Source: Streptomyces sp. I05A-00742 (GTDB lineage Bacteria; Actinomycetota; Actinomycetes; Streptomycetales; Streptomycetaceae). From it: 64,000 nt of DNA. Position numbers and translations under genes: made by a program. Below the pieces are notes generated by a model, which worked only from the letters and a program-made list of their open reading frames with translations, made no database searches and was not told the DNA's origin. The stretch covers positions 109,051-173,050 of the forward strand of contig NZ_JABETO010000004.1 of assembly GCF_013055795.1 (NCBI RefSeq). Direction: 5' to 3'. Positions 31,677 to 40,888 of this stretch are shown here, piece after piece. Each line of letters opens with the position of its first letter. Position 1 is the first letter of the stretch.

Positions 31677-32645
31677 CTAGTGGGGGAAACTGCGCGGCGG
31701 CCGGGTCACAATCGTTTCGCGGAATGCGGCGATTCGGGAGTGAACCTGGCGCATCAGGTGGGTGTCCTCGATCCGGTCGAGATAGAGGCAGCGGGCCGCC
31801 AGGCCGGGCAGGTCGAAGGCGAAGCAGAGGGACATGAGCGGGTTGACGAAGAGCTCGCTGCCGCGGGTGCGGTCGGTGAACCGGACGTCGCCGAACGAGC
31901 CGCGGACCGCCGCGGCGATGGAACCGTTCACGATGCTGGGGTGGTCCGGGGTGTGCTCCTGGGCGTGTTCCACCGCGTCGAGGTAGAGCGCGCCCTCGCG
32001 GGTGGCGCGCGGTATGGAGAACGCGCCGAGGTACGCGCCGTCGCGTTCCAGGGCGGCGATGTTCTCCAGCACCTGCACATGGTTGACGCCGTGGTACGCG
32101 TCCACGCCGAAGCCGACCGACACCACGAGCCGGGTCGGGATGTCGTCCAGACCGGCCAGCGCGGCCACGCCGGCCAGGTCCTCCTCCGGGGTGCCGAGGC
32201 CGGCCTCGTCGCCGCGCATCAGGATGTCCGTGCCGCCGTCGACCAGCACCACCGCGTCGACGCGGTGGAGTTCGACCAGCGCCCGGTAGGCGGCGCGCAG
32301 CGGGCGCACCCCGGTCCGGGGGAAGGCGTACACGGTGGAGGGGTAGCCGTGCCCGTGCAGCCACTGGGCGAGGGTGCGCTCGGGGAAGTAGCTCTGGTGG
32401 AGGCCGGATTCGGGGGTGACGGCGACCAGGTCGGGTGCGGCCCAGTCGTCGGAGGGAAGGCCTTCGAGGGCGCTGAACGAGAGGTTGGCGAGCCGGACCT
32501 CCTTGCCCTGGTGGAGGAGGGAGAGGGCCAGCGGCAGGCCGGAGTAGATGTCGAAGCCGCCGCCGGCGCCCGCGACGAGGATCCGTTCGGCGTCGGCGAG
32601 CCGGGCGAAGAGCGGGTTGGTGTGGAGTGACGTCATGGTGATCAT
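31677..32645 (-). CDS. DUF1152 domain protein
   Basis: The 322-residue soluble protein starts at ATG 32645 (a second ATG at 32636 is equally possible; neither has a strong ribosome site). It reads as the DUF1152 family: ILVAGAGGGFDIYSGLPLAL near the N-terminus, a glycine-rich nucleotide-binding-like loop, VLVDGGTDILMRGDEAGLGT in the middle and GFGVDAYHGVNHVQVLENIA. The family has no firmly known function to my knowledge; the glycine-rich loop suggests a nucleotide or cofactor site. The gene is flanked by an AT-richer spacer (31440-31670) at its 3-prime side. Confidence 0.75.
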   Translation of the reverse strand: MITMTSLHTNPLFARLADAERILVAGAGGGFDIYSGLPLALSLLHQGKEVRLANLSFSALEGLPSDDWAAPDLVAVTPESGLHQSYFPERTLAQWLHGHGYPSTVYAFPRTGVRPLRAAYRALVELHRVDAVVLVDGGTDILMRGDEAGLGTPEEDLAGVAALAGLDDIPTRLVVSVGFGVDAYHGVNHVQVLENIAALERDGAYLGAFSIPRATREGALYLDAVEHAQEHTPDHPSIVNGSIAAAVRGSFGDVRFTDRTRGSELFVNPLMSLCFAFDLPGLAARCLYLDRIEDTHLMRQVHSRIAAFRETIVTRPPRSFPH

Positions 32646-32716
32646 TGTGCGGGGAAGCCGGAACCGGGCTGGTGAATTCCGGTATGGCTGTACGGCGTTG
32701 ATCCGCCGGTGGCCCG

Positions 32717-33475
32717 TCAGGGCCGGCCCCGCAACAGCCCCCGCAGGTCGACGATCTCGTACCCCCGCGCCCGGACCAGATCGATGATCTGGGGCAGCGC
32801 CTCGGCGTCGAGGACCTCGCCGGAGCCGTCCGCCGAGCCGACGTGCATCTGGATGATGGCGCCCGGGGCGAGGACGTCGGCGACGCGCTTCACGGCGTGC
32901 TGCACGGTCATGCCGCCGGGGGTGCCGAGGTAGCCCTTGGTGTCGGTGGTCCACTCGATGTCGGCGAGGCCGAGGGAGTTGATGTGGGCGATGCCCTGGG
33001 GGGTGGTCTCGCCGTAGGGGAAGCGGAAGAACGGGAGCGGCGTGGCTCCGGTGGCGCGGAGGGCGTGGTCGGCGGCGGTCACCTCCTGCTCCACCTCGGC
33101 GCGGGTAAGGCGGGAGAAGGGCGGGTGTGTGTGGGAGTGGCTGCCGATGCCGTGCCGTTGGGCCATCGCGCGTACGGCCGCGGGGTGGCGTTCGGCGAAG
33201 CGGCCGGTCGGGAAGAAGGTGGCGGGCGCGTCGTGCCGGTCGAGGGTCCGCAGCACGTCGGCCAGGCCGGACTCGTCCCAGGCGGCGTTGAAGGTGAGCG
33301 CCACCTGCCGCTGGGTCGTGGGGAAGGTGCGGTTCGCGGAGCCGAAAAGCCGCTCGACCGGGGCCGAGGAGGCCGAGGAGGCGGCGCCCGCGGCGTGCTG
33401 CGGCGCGAACAGGGCGAGGACGGCGAGCAGCACGGCGAACGCCGGGGCGCGGTGGCTTCTCATACGCCGAAGCAT
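32717..33475 (-). CDS. Secreted polysaccharide deacetylase (NodB-like)
   Basis: The 252-residue product has an N-terminal signal peptide (APAFAVLLAVLALFA, then AAGAAS). The NodB domain shows motif 1 as VALTFNAAWDE, motif 2 as HSHTHPPFSRL (metal-binding His pair) and motif 3 as RFPYGE. The TFNAAWD form of motif 1 occurs in PdaB-like members. The enzyme would remove acetyl groups from N-acetylglucosamine polymers such as peptidoglycan or chitin outside the cell. Start choice is uncertain: ATG 33475 and ATG 33463 both lack a clear ribosome site. Confidence 0.8.
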   Translation of the reverse strand: MLRRMRSHRAPAFAVLLAVLALFAPQHAAGAASSASSAPVERLFGSANRTFPTTQRQVALTFNAAWDESGLADVLRTLDRHDAPATFFPTGRFAERHPAAVRAMAQRHGIGSHSHTHPPFSRLTRAEVEQEVTAADHALRATGATPLPFFRFPYGETTPQGIAHINSLGLADIEWTTDTKGYLGTPGGMTVQHAVKRVADVLAPGAIIQMHVGSADGSGEVLDAEALPQIIDLVRARGYEIVDLRGLLRGRP

Positions 33476-33599
33476 GGCGGGCGGCGCGGGGCCCTGCCGC
33501 GGCGGACGCGCCGGACGGGTGGGCCGCTCGTTGACCCCGGTGGCGTGCGTTGATCCGGTGACGCCTGTTGCCGCGTGACGCCCGTTGGCCGCTCGGCAC

Positions 33600-33795
33600 A
33601 ACGCCCGGGTGCTGTTGGCCGGGTGCCGTCGCCCGGGTGCCGTTGGCCGGGCGCCGTCGCCCGGTGTTGTTGGCCGGGCGCCGTTGGCCGCGAGGCTCGT
33701 CACCCGGGCGCCATGCCCCTTGGAACCCGTCGCCTGGGCGCCGTTCACCCCGGACCCCGTCGCCCGGAACCCGTCGCCCGGGCGCCGCCGACCGG
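33600..33795. repeat. Degenerate GC-rich tandem repeat in a spacer
   Basis: Imperfect repeats of GCCGTCGCCCGGG and GCCGTTGGCCGGG type run through this spacer, upstream of the deacetylase and downstream of the SH3-like gene (both minus strand). Open frames across it are only low-complexity Arg/Pro/Gly readings, so I call no gene in 33476-33850. Confidence 0.65.
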
Positions 33796-33850
33796 CCGCG
33801 GCACCCGGGCCGTCAGATCAGATGCAGATCAACCGCGGATCAGCGGCGAA

Positions 33851-34204
33851 TCAGCCGCAGAACGGCGGAATGATGTTCTTGTGGGCCACCCAGCCGCGCG
33901 TGCCCTTGGTCAGGCCGCCCCTGCTCTTGGCCTTCAGCTGGACGTAGTCCCAGCTGCCCGACTTCTTCAGGATGCGGATCGGGTCCTTGAAGTACAGCTG
34001 GCCCTTGACCGCGCCCGAGGTGCTCGCCTTGGTGCGCAGCCGGGTGCCGTCGGTGTAGATCATGGCGTTGTCCTCGTGGCACGCCTTGGCCGCCGTGGCG
34101 GCCCGCGGGGCCGCGGGGGCGGCGGCCTGGGCCGGGGCGGCGAGGGCGGCCGCGGCTGCGGTGACGGCAGCGGCGGTGGTGAGCGCGAGGGATATGCGTC
34201 GCAC
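33851..34204 (-). CDS. Secreted SH3-like domain protein
   Basis: Start GTG 34204 is supported by GGAGG six bases upstream. The 117-residue product has a signal peptide (ISLALTTAAAVTAAAAALAA) and a single small SH3b-like domain: LRTKASTSGAVKGQLYFKD, then GSWDYVQLKAKSR and TRGWVAHKNI. A Cys near the mature N-terminus and one at the C-terminus could close the domain by a disulfide. Bacterial SH3b domains bind cell-wall peptides; this short protein likely acts at the envelope (inference). Confidence 0.75.
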   Translation of the reverse strand: MRRISLALTTAAAVTAAAAALAAPAQAAAPAAPRAATAAKACHEDNAMIYTDGTRLRTKASTSGAVKGQLYFKDPIRILKKSGSWDYVQLKAKSRGGLTKGTRGWVAHKNIIPPFCG

Positions 34205-34340
34205 GGATCCTCCGGAACGGAACGGAATAGAACGGAACGTTTGTTCATGGTGCGGCGGGCGCCGCGCGATCACCTTAGACGCTGCCCTTCCGCATTCCGC
34301 ACGCGCGTTTGCCACGGGCCCCGAGGGGTACCCGGCGGCG

Positions 34341-35354
34341 GTGAGCATACGTCGCAGGCCGAAGGTCGTCGTGGTGACCGGAGCGAGCGGTGGGGTCGGG
34401 CGGGCCACCGCCCGGGCGTTCGCCGCGCGCGGGGACAGCGTCGCCCTGCTGGCGCGGGGCCGGAAGGGCCTCGACGCCGCCGTGCTGGAGGCCGAGAAGG
34501 CGGGCGGCAGGGCGCTGGCCCTGCCCGTGGACATGGCCGACGCGCACGCCGTACGGGAGGCCGCGAACCGGGTCGAGGAGGAGTTCGGCCCGGTCGACGT
34601 CTGGGTCAACAACGCCTTCACCACCGTCTTCGCGCCGTTCGTGGAGATCGAGCCCGACGAGTTCCGGCGTGCCACGGAGGTCACCTATCTGGGCTGTGTC
34701 TACGGCACCCAGGCCGCCCTGTCCCGGATGCTGCCGCGCGACCACGGCACGATCGTGCAGGTGGGCTCGGCCCTCGCCTACCGGGGCATTCCGCTGCAGT
34801 CCGCGTACTGCGGCGCCAAGCACGCCATCCAGGGCATGAACGAGTCGCTGCGCTGCGAGCTCCTGCACGAGGGGAGCAGGGTGCGGACGACCATGGTCCA
34901 GCTGCCGGCGCTGAACACTCCGCAGTTCCGCTGGGCCCTGTCGCGGCTGCCGCACCGCCCCCAGCCCGTACCGCCCATCTACCAGCCGGAGGTGGCGGCC
35001 CGGGCCATCGTGTACGCCGCCGACCATCCGCGCCGGCGCGAGTACTGGATCGGCGGCAGCACCGTCGGCACGCTGCTGGCCAACGCGGTGGTGCCGGGGC
35101 TGCTGGACCGCTACCTCGCCCGGACGGCCTTCGCCTCGCAGCAGACGTCCGTGCCGTCGTCGGAGGGGCTGCCCGTCAACCTCTGGCACCCGGAGGACGA
35201 CACGGGCGGCCACGACTACGGGGCCCACGGCACCTTCGACGACCGGACCGTCGTCCGGGCCGCTCAGCCGTGGGTGTCCCGGCACCGGGGCGGGCTGGCC
35301 CTGGCCGCGCTGGCGGCCGGGGTGGGTGTGGCGGGGCTGCGGCGGAGGCGCTGA
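34341..35354 (+). CDS. Short-chain dehydrogenase/reductase with C-terminal anchor
   Basis: The 337-residue product starts at GTG 34341. It has the SDR signatures VVVTGASGGVGRATARAFAA (cofactor loop), VWVNNAFTT (NNAG-type), the catalytic Ser (QVGSALAYRG) and the Tyr/Lys pair YCGAKHA. The basic residue in RRRPK upstream and the ARG-RKG loop suggest NADP. Residues about 180-300 form an extension beyond the core domain. A hydrophobic stretch with an Arg-rich end (LALAALAAGVGVAGLRRRR) is a probable C-terminal membrane anchor. Substrate unknown. Confidence 0.82.
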   Translation: MSIRRRPKVVVVTGASGGVGRATARAFAARGDSVALLARGRKGLDAAVLEAEKAGGRALALPVDMADAHAVREAANRVEEEFGPVDVWVNNAFTTVFAPFVEIEPDEFRRATEVTYLGCVYGTQAALSRMLPRDHGTIVQVGSALAYRGIPLQSAYCGAKHAIQGMNESLRCELLHEGSRVRTTMVQLPALNTPQFRWALSRLPHRPQPVPPIYQPEVAARAIVYAADHPRRREYWIGGSTVGTLLANAVVPGLLDRYLARTAFASQQTSVPSSEGLPVNLWHPEDDTGGHDYGAHGTFDDRTVVRAAQPWVSRHRGGLALAALAAGVGVAGLRRRR

Positions 35355-35633
35355 GCGAGCGCGTGGGGTCCGGCCCCGGCGTCACCCGTTCGGCGGTATT
35401 GCGCCACGGTCCCCGACAGCCGCACCATGACCAGTGACGATGCCCGGGAGTCAACGGACGGCATCGTGGGGCGTGACCGACGCGCGCCGTGGCGACGGTC
35501 ATGAAGCGCGGGCGGACGTCCGAGCCCTCGCACGAGGTCCTCCTGTCCCGCCTCCCGCCCGCCCGGTCAGGGCCGGGCCCGTATCTTCCCGAAGGTTCCC
35601 CGTTCGACGGTGCCCTGGAAAAGGGGATGGACC

Positions 35634-36083
35634 GTGACGACCGAACAGCAGAACGATTCCGGACCGGGGCGGCGGGCCGCCGTCCGGCTGATCTTCGAGT
35701 ACGCGGGGCCGGACATCCGTCTGGTGTCCCGCCAGCAGGTGGAGGCGGCCCCTCCGCCCAGTGATCCGATCGAGGAGGAGCGCGACGTTCAGGGCTTCTG
35801 GGTCGAGCTCCGGGACGCGGAACAGCGTCCGCTGTACCGGCGGGTCATGCACCCTCCGGTGCGCCACGACGCCGAGGTGTTCTCCGACGACCCCGAGCGC
35901 TCGATCGCCCGGGTGCCGGTGGAGGAGCCCAGGGGGGCCTTCGCGGTCCTGGTCCCCGACCTCGGGGACGCCGATCACATCGCGCTGGTGAGCAGTCCGC
36001 TCACCCCGGGGCCGAGCATCGCTCCCGCGACCGAGGTGGCGCGTTTCACCCTGGGGCCGGGCGCGGACGAGGGGAGCCGCTGA
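35634..36083 (+). CDS. Hypothetical protein paired with M64 peptidase
   Basis: A 149-residue protein from GTG 35634 (AAGGGGA about nine bases upstream). It has no signal peptide or membrane span. Composition is acidic and the sequence looks beta-rich (RRAAVRLIFEYAGPDIRLVS, VQGFWVELRDAEQRPLYRRV, ARVPVEEPRGAFAVLVPD), with a tail VARFTLGPGADEGSR. The M64 peptidase starts one base after its stop, so they are translationally coupled. It may be an inhibitor, chaperone or partner of the peptidase (inference). I do not know the family. Confidence 0.75.
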   Translation: MTTEQQNDSGPGRRAAVRLIFEYAGPDIRLVSRQQVEAAPPPSDPIEEERDVQGFWVELRDAEQRPLYRRVMHPPVRHDAEVFSDDPERSIARVPVEEPRGAFAVLVPDLGDADHIALVSSPLTPGPSIAPATEVARFTLGPGADEGSR

Positions 36084-36084
36084 G

Positions 36085-37767
36085 ATGGGAACCGGGGACG
36101 GGGCGGTCGTCGGCACCACCAAAATCGTCGACAACGGTCCGGCGGCCGCCCGCTGGAACCTGGTCATCATGGGGGACGGCTACCAGAGCGGCCAGCTCGG
36201 CCAGTTCGCGAACGACGCCCAGAACTTCGTCAACGTCCTGTTCGCCACCGCGCCGTTCACGGCGCTGCGCCCCGCGATCAACGTCTACCGCGTGGACGTC
36301 CGGTCGACGGACAGCGGCGCGGACGACCCCACGGCCTGCGGTGGCACCGGAGCGGCGCCGCGGACGTACTTCGACGCGGCGTTCTGCAACAACGGGACGC
36401 GCAGGCTGCTGACGGTCAACTCGAACACCGCCCTCACGGTGGCGGGGCAGCAGGTGCCGCAGTGGAGCATGGTGATGGTCATCGTCAACTCCACGGTGTA
36501 CGGCGGCTCCGGCGGGCCGTCGGTCGCGGTGTTCTCCCTCGCGCCGAACGCCAACGAGATCGGCCTGCACGAGATGGGCCACTCCGCTTTCGGGCTCGCG
36601 GACGAGTACGAGTACTACCTCGGCTGCGGCGTCGACACCAACCGCAACACCCACCCGGCGGTCGAACCGGCGGAGCCGAACGTCACCATCAACGCCAACA
36701 AGGCGACCAACAAGTGGCGGGATCTCGTCGCGCCCGCCACGGCGATGCCGACGACGAAGAACGCCAACTGCGCGGTGTGCGACCCTCAGCCCAACCCGGT
36801 CGGCGCGGCGACGGTCGGCGCGTTCGAGGGGGCCCACTACTACCACTGCGCGGCGTTCCGGCCGCAGTACAACTGCCGGATGAGGGTGCTGGGGCAGCCG
36901 TTCTGCGCGGTGTGCCAGCGCCGGATCCGGGAGACGCTGGCGCCCCGGCTGCCCCTCGGCCAGGTATCAGTCGTGGCTCGGTCCTCGGGTCACATGGATG
37001 TCTTCTGGGTGAACAGGGACGGAAAGGTCTGGAGCAACTGGTGGGACCAGACCACCGGCATGGGCTGGCACGACCACAACGCCTTCCCCATCGCCACCAC
37101 CTTCCCGTCGCCGGCGGCCCACGACACCGGGATCGCCTCGATCGCCCGGAGCTCCGGCCACATGGACGTCTTCTGGGCGGGAGCAGACGGGAAAATCTGG
37201 AGCAACTGGTGGGACCAGACCACCGGCATGGGCTGGTTCAACCACAACCCCTTCCCCATCGGCCGCGACTTCCCGGTCGCCGCCGCGGCCGGTACCGGCA
37301 TCGCCGTCGTCGCCCGGAACCCCAACCACATGGACGTCTTCTGGGCAGGCACCGACGGGAAAATCTGGAGCAACTGGTGGGACCTGAACACGGGGATGGG
37401 CTGGTACGACCACGACACGTTTCCCATCGGCGCCACCTTCCCCGTCCCCGCCGGACCTGGCACCGGCATCGCCGTCGTCGCCCGAAACCCCAACCACATG
37501 GACGTCTTCTGGGCAGGCACCGACGGGAAAATCTGGAGCAACTGGTGGGACCTGAACACGGGAATGGGCTGGTACAACCACAACCCCTTCCCCATCGCCA
37601 CCTCCTTCCCCGTCCCCGCCGCACCCGGCACCGGCATCGCCGTCGTCGCCCGAAACCCCAACCACATGGACGTCTTCTGGGCAGGCACCGACGGGAAAAT
37701 CTGGAGCAACTGGTGGGACCAGACCACCGGCATGGGCTGGTACGACCACGGGGCGTTCTCCATCTGA
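36085..37767 (+). CDS. M64 (IgA peptidase-type) metallopeptidase with lectin-like repeats
   Basis: The 560-residue product has the zinc motif HEMGH (His162, Glu163, His166) in GLHEMGHSAFGLADEYEYY, which is characteristic of peptidase family M64, with the early sequence NLVIMGDGYQ also typical. Cys-rich loops follow (NCAVCDPQ, CAVCQRRIRE). From about residue 292 five tandem repeats of 56 residues begin, each with HMDVFWAGTDGKIWSNWWD and a following MGW. They resemble the repeat of unknown function PF03984/PLL-type lectins. There is no signal peptide, which is odd for a secreted peptidase. The repeats are nearly identical at the DNA level in copies three to five. Confidence 0.82.
   Translation: MGTGDGAVVGTTKIVDNGPAAARWNLVIMGDGYQSGQLGQFANDAQNFVNVLFATAPFTALRPAINVYRVDVRSTDSGADDPTACGGTGAAPRTYFDAAFCNNGTRRLLTVNSNTALTVAGQQVPQWSMVMVIVNSTVYGGSGGPSVAVFSLAPNANEIGLHEMGHSAFGLADEYEYYLGCGVDTNRNTHPAVEPAEPNVTINANKATNKWRDLVAPATAMPTTKNANCAVCDPQPNPVGAATVGAFEGAHYYHCAAFRPQYNCRMRVLGQPFCAVCQRRIRETLAPRLPLGQVSVVARSSGHMDVFWVNRDGKVWSNWWDQTTGMGWHDHNAFPIATTFPSPAAHDTGIASIARSSGHMDVFWAGADGKIWSNWWDQTTGMGWFNHNPFPIGRDFPVAAAAGTGIAVVARNPNHMDVFWAGTDGKIWSNWWDLNTGMGWYDHDTFPIGATFPVPAGPGTGIAVVARNPNHMDVFWAGTDGKIWSNWWDLNTGMGWYNHNPFPIATSFPVPAAPGTGIAVVARNPNHMDVFWAGTDGKIWSNWWDQTTGMGWYDHGAFSI
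36961..37767 (+). repeat. Five 168-base tandem repeats in the M64 gene
   Basis: A unit of 168 bases (56 codons) occurs about five times to the end of the gene. The last three copies are almost identical. They encode the lectin-like repeats and could expand or contract by recombination while keeping the frame. Confidence 0.85.
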
Positions 37768-37872
37768 CGCACCGGGACGGCTGACGAGCCGGAACGGCTG
37801 ACGAGCGCGGGGTGGCCGGTGCACCAGGACGGCCGGCGCACCGGAACGGACCGGCGGGACGGGAAGCCTGAC

Positions 37873-37910
37873 CGGTGGGGCGGCGCCTCCGAGGGCGCCG
37901 TCCCGCCACC
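37873..37910. terminator. Putative bidirectional terminator
   Basis: An imperfect hairpin (GGTGG-gg-CGGCGCC / GGCGCCG-tcccG-CCACC) lies between the convergent M64 gene (ends 37767) and the antiporter operon (ends 37950). Confidence 0.45.
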
Positions 37911-37949
37911 CTCATCCACCCCGGCCGCGGGCCGTCCGGACGGCCACCG

Positions 37950-39740
37950 TCAGCCACCGGGCCACAGGACCAGCGCCGACAGCAGGCCGATCCCGGCCAC
38001 CGTCCATGCCACGTAGTCGCCGACGTGCCCGGAGTGCAGCCGGCGCAGCAGGGCCGCCCACCCCCGGGCCGGTACCGCGCCCCGTACGCCCAGCGCCGCG
38101 AGCCCGGCGGCGAGCAGGGCCGACAGCAGGCCGAGGCCGGCGCCGGTCCAGCTCCACCACGCGTACGGCTGCCCCGGGGCGGCCGCGGCACGCGTGCCGT
38201 CCAGGACGGTCGCCGCGTACCCGGCGTGGTCGGTGAAGGAGTGCGCGGCGGCCGCCGCGCCCCGGGCGAGGGCGGGCACGGTACCGACGGCGAGCGAGCC
38301 GGCGAGCAGGGCGGCGGCGACCGTCGCCATGGGCGGGGGCAGGCGCCGTACCCGGCGCGCGGTCTCGGGCTCCTCGTCGCCGCCGGCGGTCTCGGCGGCA
38401 CCTTCCTCCTCGCGGCCGCTGGTGCCGGCCCCCAGGAACACCCGGGCGGCGGCGCGCAGCACCGCGCCGCCGGTCACGGCCGAGACCGCGACGAAGAGGA
38501 CGGTCAGCCACGCCGTCCGCTCCTCGGCCAGCGCCTTGCCGAGGGCGGTGCCGAACGGCGGCAGTCCGGCCAGGGCGAGCCCGCCGGCCGCGAAGAGCAC
38601 CCCGAAGCCCCGCATCTCCCGTGCCCGGCCGTGCAGGTGGTGTTCGTCGACGCTGCCGTAGCGGTCGAGGAGCGTGCCCGTGCAGGCGAAGAGGGCGGCC
38701 TTGGCGCCCGCGTGCCCCAGGACGTAGAGGAAGACCCCGGTGACGCCCTCGGCCTCCAGCGCGGCCAGCCCGGCGAGGAACAGTCCCGTGTGGGCGACGG
38801 TGGAGAAGGCGAGGAGCCGTTTGAGGTGCCGCTGCTGCCAGCAGAGGGCGGCGCCGGTGAGCGCGGTCAGGACGCCGAGGACGGTCAGGGCCCGCCGGAA
38901 GTCGTCGGGCGGGACGCCGCCGGGGCCGGCGAAGACGGTGACGTACACCCGTGCGGCCCCGTAGACGCCCATCTCCACCATGACGCCGGAAAGCAGCATG
39001 CAGACGGGCGTCGGCGCCACCGCGTGCGCGTCCGGCAGCCAGAAGTGGAAGGGCACGGCCGCGGCCTTGACGAGGAGTCCGGTGAGGACGAGGACGAACG
39101 CGGCGAGGACGAGGGCGTCGCGGTGCGGCGCGGCGTCGAGCTCGCGCCCGGCCTGGGCCATGCCGAGTTCGCCGGTGCGGGCGTACAGCAGGGCGATGCC
39201 GAGGAGGGTCGCGTAGCCGCCGAGGGAGTTGACGAAGCCGAAGGCGAGCGCGCCCTGCACCGGCCGGGCCTCCTCGACGCGGTAGCCGGTGAGGGCGTAG
39301 CCGACGACGCCCATCAGCTCGAAGAAGACGAAGGCGTTGAAGAGGTCGCCGGTGAGGGCGAAGCCGCACATGCCCGCCTGGAAGAGCAGGATCAGCGCGG
39401 GGAAGGCGCCGGCGTGGCCGCGGGGCGGTTCGTCGAAGTAGCGCCAGGAGTAGGCGAGGACGGTGACGACGAGCAGCGAGGTGAGGGTGGCCAGGCCCGT
39501 TCCGGTGCGGTCGCCCGTCAGGACGATGCCCACGCTGTGGCCGTGGACGGGCCGCCAGCCGCCCGCCCACACGACGTACGGTCCGCCCGCGAGCGCGGCC
39601 GCGGCCAGGCCCGCGGAGGCGGTGGCGCAGAGGCAGCCCACGGTCTCCGCCACCGGCCGCGTCATCCGCCGCCCCGCGCCCGCCAGCAGGGCCGCGCCGA
39701 GCAGCGGCACCACCACGATCAGCGGGAGCAGCCGTTCCAC
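37950..39740 (-). CDS. mrpD: Mrp-type antiporter subunit D-like (proton-translocating)
   Basis: The 596-residue membrane protein starts at GTG 39740, six bases after the subunit C stop. Sequence such as GFALTGDLFNAFVFFELMGV, then VGYALTGYRVEEARP and KAAAVPFHFWLPDAHAVAPT, is diagnostic of the NuoL/M/N-MrpD superfamily, with conserved Glu in the FFELM motif and Lys in the LVKAAAVPFH segment as proton-path residues. It is the last gene of the operon and its only large antiporter-like subunit. The gene symbol refers to family, not proven orthology. A loop near residue 430-470 is rich in Glu and Ala. Confidence 0.85.
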   Translation of the reverse strand: MERLLPLIVVVPLLGAALLAGAGRRMTRPVAETVGCLCATASAGLAAAALAGGPYVVWAGGWRPVHGHSVGIVLTGDRTGTGLATLTSLLVVTVLAYSWRYFDEPPRGHAGAFPALILLFQAGMCGFALTGDLFNAFVFFELMGVVGYALTGYRVEEARPVQGALAFGFVNSLGGYATLLGIALLYARTGELGMAQAGRELDAAPHRDALVLAAFVLVLTGLLVKAAAVPFHFWLPDAHAVAPTPVCMLLSGVMVEMGVYGAARVYVTVFAGPGGVPPDDFRRALTVLGVLTALTGAALCWQQRHLKRLLAFSTVAHTGLFLAGLAALEAEGVTGVFLYVLGHAGAKAALFACTGTLLDRYGSVDEHHLHGRAREMRGFGVLFAAGGLALAGLPPFGTALGKALAEERTAWLTVLFVAVSAVTGGAVLRAAARVFLGAGTSGREEEGAAETAGGDEEPETARRVRRLPPPMATVAAALLAGSLAVGTVPALARGAAAAAHSFTDHAGYAATVLDGTRAAAAPGQPYAWWSWTGAGLGLLSALLAAGLAALGVRGAVPARGWAALLRRLHSGHVGDYVAWTVAGIGLLSALVLWPGG

Positions 39741-39746
39741 CGGTCC

Positions 39747-40097
39747 TCAGCCCTTCAGTTCGGACAGCTCGTCGGGGTCGGTGGTGCCGTGCCGCTTGGC
39801 CACCTGGACGACGAGGGCGAGCAGCAGGGCCGTCACCGTGGCGCCGACGACGACGTCGGTGAGGGCGAGGGCCTGGACGACGGGGTCGACGACGGGCCGG
39901 CTGCCGGGCCGCAGGTCGGAGAAGACGGGCGCGGTGCCGCCGTCGCGGTAGCCGACGGCGAGCAGCAGGACGTAGGTGGAGGACTGGGTGACGGACAGGC
40001 AGCCGACGGCGTGGACCAGGTCGCGGCTGGTGGCCATGCCGTACACCCCGACGAGGAAGATCCAGCCGGCGGTGAGGTAGGGCAGTACGGTCATCAT
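39747..40097 (-). CDS. mrpC: Mrp-type antiporter subunit C-like
   Basis: The 116-residue protein (ATG 40097; overlaps the subunit B stop) has three hydrophobic segments. It shows the NuoK/MrpC-like pattern: an N-terminal membrane helix ([20 protein letters not shown]), the middle [20 protein letters not shown], and [20 protein letters not shown], which is the characteristic PxxQALxLT(D/A)IVI segment. It packs next to subunit D in the membrane complex. Its short hydrophilic C-terminus ends [10 protein letters not shown]. Confidence 0.85.
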   Translation of the reverse strand: MMTVLPYLTAGWIFLVGVYGMATSRDLVHAVGCLSVTQSSTYVLLLAVGYRDGGTAPVFSDLRPGSRPVVDPVVQALALTDVVVGATVTALLLALVVQVAKRHGTTDPDELSELKG

Positions 40098-40888
40098 GTC
40101 CGGCCCTCCTTCCCCTTCATCCCCTTCCTCCCCTTCTTCCCTTGTCCGCCCTTCTTCCCTTGCCCGCCCTCGATCTCCAGGGCCTGGCCGAGGAACTTGG
40201 CCAGCAGGACGACCGCGGCGGCGGCCACCTCGACGCCGACGGCGGCGTTGAGCAGCGGAACGGTGCCGCCCGAGGCGAGGGTGTTGAACGTGCCGTACGG
40301 CAGGGTGTTGGCGAGGTACGCGGAGCCGGCGAGCAGCCCGGCCGCGCCGAGGAGGACGTACGCGCCCTCGCCGGCGGCGTCGGCGATCTCGTACGGGCCG
40401 AGGGGCCGGACGCGTTCCAGGGCGCGGTAGTCGACGCCGATGTAGAGCAGGTGCAGGGCGGTGGCGACGACGACGCCGCCCTGGAAGCCGCCGCCCGGGC
40501 TGAGCTGGCCGTGCGCGACGACGTAGAGGCCGACGAGGAGGGTGACGGGCAGCAGGATCAGCCCGTACCGACGCAGGACGGGCGGCACGTCCTGGGGCTC
40601 GGGGGCGGTCCGGTGCTCGTCGCGGGTCTGCCGCAGCAGGACGACGGTGCCGAGGACGGAGGCGAACAGGATGCTCTCCTCGCCGAGGGTGTCCAGGGCC
40701 CGCTGGTCGAAGTTGACGGAGGACACGGTGTTGGCGGTGTGCCGGTCGAGGGCGGCGCGCACGGCCCGGTCGCCGTAGGGGTGCCGGGCGGTGCCGAACG
40801 GCGGGAGCTCCAGGCAGGCGGCGAGAAACAGGGCGGCGGTGGCGAGCAGCCCCGCGGCCAGGACGCACAGCCGGGCGCGGCGGCTCAT
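40094..40888 (-). CDS. mrpB: Mrp-type antiporter subunit B-like with Lys/Gly-rich tail
   Basis: The 264-residue product overlaps its neighbours on both sides (ATGA type). Residues about 1-80 resemble the MbhE-like segment ([40 protein letters not shown]) and residues about 105-240 the MnhB/MrpB domain ([20 protein letters not shown]). In other bacteria these are often parts of MrpA and MrpB. The C-terminus is unusual: a run of Lys and Gly in repeated GGQGKKG/KGKEG units. The tail is encoded by repetitive CCCTTCTTCC-type DNA. Confidence 0.82.
   Translation of the reverse strand: MSRRARLCVLAAGLLATAALFLAACLELPPFGTARHPYGDRAVRAALDRHTANTVSSVNFDQRALDTLGEESILFASVLGTVVLLRQTRDEHRTAPEPQDVPPVLRRYGLILLPVTLLVGLYVVAHGQLSPGGGFQGGVVVATALHLLYIGVDYRALERVRPLGPYEIADAAGEGAYVLLGAAGLLAGSAYLANTLPYGTFNTLASGGTVPLLNAAVGVEVAAAAVVLLAKFLGQALEIEGGQGKKGGQGKKGRKGMKGKEGRT

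Noticed and set aside
33476..33850. Apparent plus-strand proteins over the GC-rich repeat
   Set aside because: All frames give low-complexity Arg/Pro/Gly sequence, caused by the repeats.
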